The notes below the pieces were generated by a model. That model was not told the DNA's origin. It saw only the letters and a program-made list of their open reading frames with translations, and made no database searches. From assembly GCA_017308475.1 (NCBI GenBank), contig JAFKEU010000006.1, forward strand, positions 248,001-312,000: 64,000 nt of DNA, in the 5' to 3' direction. Position 1 is the stretch's first letter. Each line of letters opens with the position of its first letter. This document shows positions 59,686 through 64,000 of this stretch, piece after piece. The DNA comes from Alphaproteobacteria bacterium (GTDB lineage Bacteria > Pseudomonadota > Alphaproteobacteria > Micropepsales > Micropepsaceae). Both the position numbers and the translations under genes were made by a program.

Positions 59686-61356
59686 ATGACTGACAACTTC
59701 CGCATCGCGCTTGCACAGCTGAATCCGGTGATGGGAGACATCGCCGGCAACCTTGCACGCGCCCGTGCCGCCCGCGCGGCTGTGGGCGATGCCGACCTGA
59801 TCCTGTTTTCCGAGCTTTACATCGTCGGCTACCCGCCCGAGGACCTGGTGCTCAAGCCCGCCTGCCAGGAAGACGCCCGCGCCGCCATTGAAGAATTCGC
59901 CAAAGACACCGCCAACGGCCCCGCCATCCTCGTCGGTGCGCCCTGGGTTGTCGAAGGCCGGCTCTACAACGCCTTCCTGCTGCTGGACGGCGGCCGCATC
60001 GCCGCCGTCACCTTGAAGCACGACCTGCCCAATTACGGCGTCTTCGACGAAAAGCGCGTCTTCGCCGCCGGCCCGCTGCCGCAACCCATGACGGTGCGGG
60101 GCGTGACGCTGGGCGTGCCGGTGTGCGAGGACATCTGGACCCCCGCCGTCACGGCCGCGCTGGCCGACAGCGGCGCCCAGCTTCTGCTGGTGCCCAACGG
60201 TTCGCCGTTTGAGGCGGGCAAGGAAGATGTGCGCCTGGACCTGGCCCGCTCGCGGGTGCGTGAAACCGGCCTGCCGCTGGTCTATCTCAACCAGCTTGGC
60301 GGCCAGGATGAACTGGTGTTCGACGGCGCCTCCTTCATCCTGAACGCCGACGGCGAAATGGCCATGGCGCTGCCCGGCTGGGAGGAAAAGATCGCCGTCA
60401 CCGACTGGATGCGCGGTATCGACGGCAGATGGGCCTGCGCCGGAGCGGCCAAAAACGACACCGACAAGTTCGTCCCCGAATCCCGCCTGTCCCAGATCTA
60501 TCACGCCATGATGGTGGGCCTGCGCGACTATGTGAACAAGAACCGCTTTCCCGGCGTGGTGCTGGGGCTTTCGGGCGGCATCGACAGCGCGCTGTCGGCG
60601 GCGGTGGCGGTGGATGCGCTGGGCGCCGACCGCGTGCGCTGCGTGATGCTGCCCTCGCGCTACACCAGCCGCGACAGCCTGGAGGACGCCGATGCCTGCG
60701 CGCGCCTTCTGGGCACGCCGTATGAGACGATCGAGATCGAACGCGCCGTCGCGGCGATGGGCGAGACGCTGTCGCCGGTCTTCGCCGGCCGCGCCCCCGA
60801 CACCACGGAGGAAAACATCCAGTCGCGCCTGCGCGGGTTGATCCTGATGGCCATCTCCAACAAGTTCGGCCCGATGGTACTGACCACCGGCAACAAATCC
60901 GAGATGAGCGTCGGCTATGCCACGCTCTATGGCGACATGTGCGGCGGCTACAATGTGCTGAAGGACATCTACAAGACCGAGGTGTTCGCCCTGGCGCGCT
61001 GGCGCAACCAGTGCTCGCCCGCCGGCGCGCTGGGCCCGCGGGGCCGCGTGATCCCCGAGCGCATCATCGACAAGCCGCCCACCGCCGAACTCAAGGCCAA
61101 CCAGACCGACCAGGATTCGCTGCCGCCCTACGACATCCTGGACGGCATCCTGGAATGCCTGGTGGAGCGGGAATGTTCTTTTGAAGAGACGGTTGCCATG
61201 GGCTATGACCCCGCCACGGTCAAGCGGGTGGAGCACCTGCTCTACATCAGCGAATACAAGCGCCGCCAGGCCCCGCCGGGGGTGAAGATTTCCAGCCGCA
61301 ATTTCGGCCGCGACCGCCGCTATCCGATAACGAATGCATTCCGCGATGCGAGATGA
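59686..61356 (+). CDS. nadE: glutamine-dependent NAD+ synthetase
   Basis: A 556-residue two-domain enzyme that amidates nicotinic acid adenine dinucleotide. The N-terminal nitrilase-like glutaminase has the triad Glu in FSELYIVGYPPEDL, Lys in TLKHDLPN and Cys in VPVCEDIW. The C-terminal synthetase has the P-loop LGLSGGIDSALSAAVAVDALG, LTTGNKSEMSVGYATLYGDMCGGYN in outline, and the KPPTAELKANQTDQDSLPPYDILD end motif. The ATG at 59686 is set by similarity to the remnant copy and to the family. A REP-like repeat separates it from gltX. Confidence 0.96.
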   Translation: MTDNFRIALAQLNPVMGDIAGNLARARAARAAVGDADLILFSELYIVGYPPEDLVLKPACQEDARAAIEEFAKDTANGPAILVGAPWVVEGRLYNAFLLLDGGRIAAVTLKHDLPNYGVFDEKRVFAAGPLPQPMTVRGVTLGVPVCEDIWTPAVTAALADSGAQLLLVPNGSPFEAGKEDVRLDLARSRVRETGLPLVYLNQLGGQDELVFDGASFILNADGEMAMALPGWEEKIAVTDWMRGIDGRWACAGAAKNDTDKFVPESRLSQIYHAMMVGLRDYVNKNRFPGVVLGLSGGIDSALSAAVAVDALGADRVRCVMLPSRYTSRDSLEDADACARLLGTPYETIEIERAVAAMGETLSPVFAGRAPDTTEENIQSRLRGLILMAISNKFGPMVLTTGNKSEMSVGYATLYGDMCGGYNVLKDIYKTEVFALARWRNQCSPAGALGPRGRVIPERIIDKPPTAELKANQTDQDSLPPYDILDGILECLVERECSFEETVAMGYDPATVKRVEHLLYISEYKRRQAPPGVKISSRNFGRDRRYPITNAFRDAR

Positions 61357-61367
61357 TGCAACATTTT

Positions 61368-61490
61368 CCCCCTCCCCTCGTGGGAGGGGGCACGACGCGA
61401 AGCGGCGTGGGGAAGGGGGTGTGTCTGCTTCACTCTTCCCCCGAAGCCTTTTCGCTCCGCTCGAAGTCTTCGCCCCCTCCCGCCGGGGCA
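61368..61490. repeat. REP-like repeat between nadE and gltX
   Basis: A 9-bp stem ccccctccc/gggaggggg (61368-61390, five-base loop) is followed by a cacgacgc-gaa-gcggcgtg hairpin, a gggg-a-aggggg run and, after 60 bases, ccccctccc again near 61473. The arms resemble those at 3.5 kb and around the DUF559 gene. It may act as a terminator or mRNA-stability element for nadE. Confidence 0.7.
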
Positions 61491-61497
61491 AGCGCCT

Positions 61498-62823
61498 ATG
61501 ACCGCCACCGTCCGCTTCGCGCCGTCGCCCACCGGCCTTTTGCATGTCGGCAATGCCCGCACCGCGATCGTCAACGCCCTGTTCGCGAAGAAGCATGGCG
61601 GCCGCTTCATCCTGCGCATCGACGACACCGACGCCGCGCGCTCGAAGAAGGAATACGAAGACGCGATCATCCGTGATCTTTCCTGGCTGGACCTTGCACA
61701 TGACGCCATTGCCCACCAGTCTGCACGCATTGCCGAATACCAGGCGGCGTTCGAAAAGCTGGTCGCCTCCGGCCATGTCTATCCGGCCTTCGAAACCGAA
61801 CTGGAACTGGACCGCAAGCGCAGCCTGGCTGCCGCGCGCCATCTGCCGCCGGTCTATGACCGCGCCTCGCTCGATCCGGCAACCAAAGCCAGATGGGAAG
61901 CGGAGGGCCGCACGCCGCACTGGCGCTTCAAACTCTCGCGCACCAAAGTCTCCTGGACCGACCTGATCCGCGGCCCGGTGGAAATCGACACCGCAACCCA
62001 GTCCGATCCGGTGCTGCGCCGCGCCGACGGTACATTCCTCTACACCTTTCCCTCGGTGGTCGATGACGCCGAGATGGCCATCACCCACGTCATCCGCGGC
62101 GAGGACCACGTCACCAACACCGCCGCCCAGATCGAGATCTTCCGGGCCCTGGGCGCCACCCCGCCGGCCTTCGCCCATCACCCGCTGCTGGTCGGCGCGG
62201 GCGGCGAGGCGCTGTCCAAACGCCTGGGTTCGCTCTCGCTCCAGTCGTTGCGCGAGGACGGGCTGGAGCCGCTGGCCATCGCCTCCTATCTGGCAAAGAT
62301 CGGCACCTCGGATGCCGTCGAACCGCGCCCGTCGCTGGACGATCTCGCCGCCGATTTCGACTTCGGAAAAATAGGCCGCGCCCCCGCCCATTTCGACAGC
62401 GCCGAACTGACGGCGCTGAACGCCAGGCTGCTTCACCATCTGCCCTACGACGCGGTGGCCGCCCGCCTTTCCGGTATGGGCGTTGGCCCCGCCCTGTGGG
62501 AGGCGATCCACGCCAACCTCACCACCCTGGCGGATGCGAAAAACCTCGCCCTGCTGGTCACCGGCCCCGTCACGCCCCTGATCGAAGACGCCGCGCTGGC
62601 CGCCGCCGCCGCCCGCCTGCTGCCGCCCGAACCCTGGGACCAGGACACTTGGCCCACCTGGACGAAGGCGGTTTCCGCCGAGACGGGGGCCAGGGGGCGG
62701 GCGCTTTACCATCCCCTGCGCCTGGCCCTGACCGGCCGGGGCGATGGACCCGAGCTCAAAAAGCTGTTGCCCCTGATCGGACGGGCCCGTACCTTGGCCC
62801 GACTGGAAGGAAAACCCGCATGA
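61498..62823 (+). CDS. gltX: glutamyl-tRNA synthetase
   Basis: A 441-residue class I aminoacyl-tRNA synthetase of the shorter GltX type common in Alphaproteobacteria. The HIGH-type motif is PSPTGLLHVGNARTAI, IDDTDAARS follows, VIRGEDHVTNTAAQI marks the amino-acid site, and the KMSKS-type loop is EALSKRLGSLSL. Many Alphaproteobacteria have two gltX genes, one partly serving glutamine tRNA; which one this is cannot be decided here. The ATG at 61498 directly starts the catalytic fold. cysS follows 125 bp later. Confidence 0.95.
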   Translation: MTATVRFAPSPTGLLHVGNARTAIVNALFAKKHGGRFILRIDDTDAARSKKEYEDAIIRDLSWLDLAHDAIAHQSARIAEYQAAFEKLVASGHVYPAFETELELDRKRSLAAARHLPPVYDRASLDPATKARWEAEGRTPHWRFKLSRTKVSWTDLIRGPVEIDTATQSDPVLRRADGTFLYTFPSVVDDAEMAITHVIRGEDHVTNTAAQIEIFRALGATPPAFAHHPLLVGAGGEALSKRLGSLSLQSLREDGLEPLAIASYLAKIGTSDAVEPRPSLDDLAADFDFGKIGRAPAHFDSAELTALNARLLHHLPYDAVAARLSGMGVGPALWEAIHANLTTLADAKNLALLVTGPVTPLIEDAALAAAAARLLPPEPWDQDTWPTWTKAVSAETGARGRALYHPLRLALTGRGDGPELKKLLPLIGRARTLARLEGKPA

Positions 62824-62856
62824 CGGCTCCCCGCCGCTCCATCATTCGGATTTCGA

Positions 62857-62876
62857 TTTGCAGCTAGCGCTGCAAA
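62857..62876. other. short perfect hairpin between gltX and cysS
   Basis: tttgcagc and gctgcaaa pair perfectly around a tagc loop. It has no following T-run on the plus strand, so it is at best a weak terminator for gltX or a leader structure for cysS. Confidence 0.4.
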
Positions 62877-62948
62877 AACCCTTCTGCTCGCCCTGAAAAT
62901 CCGCGCCGTTCCTAGCCCTCCCGGGCCAAATCATACTATGTGCGTCCC

Positions 62949-64000
62949 ATGCCCATCCGCCTGACCAACAGCCTGACGCGCGCGAAAGAGGAGTTCGTCC
63001 CCCTCGATCCGGCGAATGTCCGCATGTATGTCTGCGGGCCCACCGTCTATGACTTCGCCCATATTGGCAATGCGCGGCCGGCCATCGTGTTCGACGTGCT
63101 GTTCCGGCTGTTGCGCCATGAATATGGCGACGCGCATGTCACCTATGTCCGCAACATCACCGACGTGGACGACAAGATCAACGCCCGCGCCGCCGAGATC
63201 GCGGCCAATTCCGGCATGTCGGTCGAACAGGCGCGCGCGGAGCTGACCGCCACCACCGAGCGGCAATATATCGAGGACGTTACCGCACTGGGCTGCCTGC
63301 CGCCGACCGTCAGCCCCCGCGCCACCCAGCATATCGGCGAGATGATCGCCCTGATCGAGCAACTGATCGCCGATGGCCATGCCTATGCCGCCGACGGTCA
63401 TGTCTTGTTCGATGTCGCCAGCGACCCCGGTTACGGCAAGCTGTCGCGCCGCTCGACCGACGACATGATCGCCGGCGCGCGCGTCGAAGTGGCGCCCTAC
63501 AAGAAGGGCGCGATGGATTTCGTGCTGTGGAAGCCGTCAGATGACGCCACGCCCGGCTGGGATTCGCCGTGGGGCCGCGGCCGCCCCGGCTGGCACATCG
63601 AATGTTCCGCGATGGCGGGGAAATATCTGGGCGATACCTTCGACATTCACGGCGGCGGCATCGACCTGCAGTTTCCCCATCACGAAAACGAAATCGCCCA
63701 GTCCGAATGCGCCCACCACAAGCCCTATGTGAAGATGTGGCTGCACAACGGCTTCCTGCAGGTGGAAGGCGAGAAGATGTCCAAGTCGCAGGGCAACTTC
63801 TTCACCATCCGCGAGCTTCTGGCCGACTGGCCGGGCGAGGTGCTGCGATTCAACATGCTGCGCACCCATTACCGCCAGCCGATCGACTTCACCTTTGCCG
63901 GATTGCGTGAAAGCTGGAAGATGCTGGAACGCTGGTACGCCGTGACAGAGCCCTTGGCCAATCCTGCGCCCGACGCGGTGTTCCTCGATGCCCTGCGCGA
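62949..64000 (+). CDS. cysS: cysteinyl-tRNA synthetase (3' end beyond the window)
   Basis: The first 350 codons of CysRS are present and the frame is open to the edge. The zinc and HIGH-type motif [17 protein letters not shown] (near residues 28-44), zinc ligand Cys219 in [24 protein letters not shown] and the KMSKS motif [10 protein letters not shown] (near 274-283) identify it. It charges tRNA-Cys. The ATG at 62949 gives the usual [16 protein letters not shown] start. The C-terminal anticodon-binding part is missing only because the window ends. Confidence 0.95.
   Translation, partial: MPIRLTNSLTRAKEEFVPLDPANVRMYVCGPTVYDFAHIGNARPAIVFDVLFRLLRHEYGDAHVTYVRNITDVDDKINARAAEIAANSGMSVEQARAELTATTERQYIEDVTALGCLPPTVSPRATQHIGEMIALIEQLIADGHAYAADGHVLFDVASDPGYGKLSRRSTDDMIAGARVEVAPYKKGAMDFVLWKPSDDATPGWDSPWGRGRPGWHIECSAMAGKYLGDTFDIHGGGIDLQFPHHENEIAQSECAHHKPYVKMWLHNGFLQVEGEKMSKSQGNFFTIRELLADWPGEVLRFNMLRTHYRQPIDFTFAGLRESWKMLERWYAVTEPLANPAPDAVFLDALR

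Noticed and set aside
59590..62712. A 1040-codon open frame on the minus strand opposite nadE and gltX
   Set aside because: It lies wholly antisense to two clear genes, and its translation is low-complexity His/Gly/Arg-rich sequence caused by codon bias.
62857..62876. T-box or attenuator for cysS
   Set aside because: T-boxes are a Gram-positive feature, no specifier loop is visible and no leader peptide with Cys codons was found.

Overview
The window is a 64-kb, gene-dense, strongly G+C-rich piece of bacterial chromosome. Gene content points to an alphaproteobacterium: a glycine-zipper protein, a DUF3606 protein, class II DAHP synthase, RMD1 and MASE1 proteins, FNR/FixK-type boxes, and the cccctcccc/ggggagggg palindromes common in that class. 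A more precise placement (for example Rhizomicrobium-like) is only a guess. No prophage, classical insertion sequence, CRISPR array or rRNA operon is visible. One tRNA (Val-CAC) is present. The last gene, cysS, runs off the right edge.

Layout. 0-12 kb: OsmC, MetZ, SixA-type phosphatase, GNAT, SDR dehydrogenase, acyltransferase-3, nucleoside transporter, lipase-like lipoprotein, FMN alpha-hydroxy-acid oxidase, and the hemF-hemC haem pair. 12-17.3 kb: amidohydrolase, a TPR/O-GlcNAc-transferase-like protein coupled to an exported nucleoside hydrolase, and an exported M28 peptidase. 17.5-20.1 kb: a tight three-gene operon of Tat-exported flavin amine oxidase, cytochrome c and exported RidA. 20-28.4 kb: tartrate/malate-type dehydrogenase, haloperoxidase-like hydrolase, uridine-kinase-like protein, then an arginine/ornithine catabolic module (Lrp regulator divergent from amidinotransferase-family hydrolase, rocD and amidase) and a DUF1326-DUF2182 pair. 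28.4-32.4 kb: a large Tat-exported glycosidase-like protein with an MFS transporter. 32.5-41.7 kb: cytochrome b561, P-type ATPase, PQQ-type sugar dehydrogenase, then a cell-envelope cluster (Lpp/OprI-like lipoprotein, two L,D-transpeptidases, EF-hand protein, glycine-zipper protein) containing two perfect FNR/FixK palindromes. 42-50 kb: MASE1 histidine kinase, gph, glmU-glmS, a DUF559 gene bounded by nested inverted repeats, rpiA. 50-57 kb: glutathione reductase, DUF3857/transglutaminase, a double TonB-C protein, a SulP permease and DAHP synthase. 57-64 kb: membrane protein, Gfo/Idh oxidoreductase, a duplicated repeat plus nadE 5' end, nadE, gltX and cysS.

Most interesting items: (1) the periplasmic amine oxidase/cytochrome c/RidA operon, which reads as a complete imine-generating and imine-clearing dehydrogenase; (2) the 564-bp DUF559 unit with a 16-bp outer and a 13-bp inner perfect inverted repeat; (3) a tandem duplication upstream of nadE in which an 89-bp palindromic repeat cuts off a 17-codon copy of the nadE start; (4) an Lpp/OprI-like lipoprotein with C-terminal lysines next to an L,D-transpeptidase in what looks like an alphaproteobacterium; (5) FNR/FixK boxes at both ends of that envelope cluster.

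Function names rest on motif and family recognition by eye. No database search was run.
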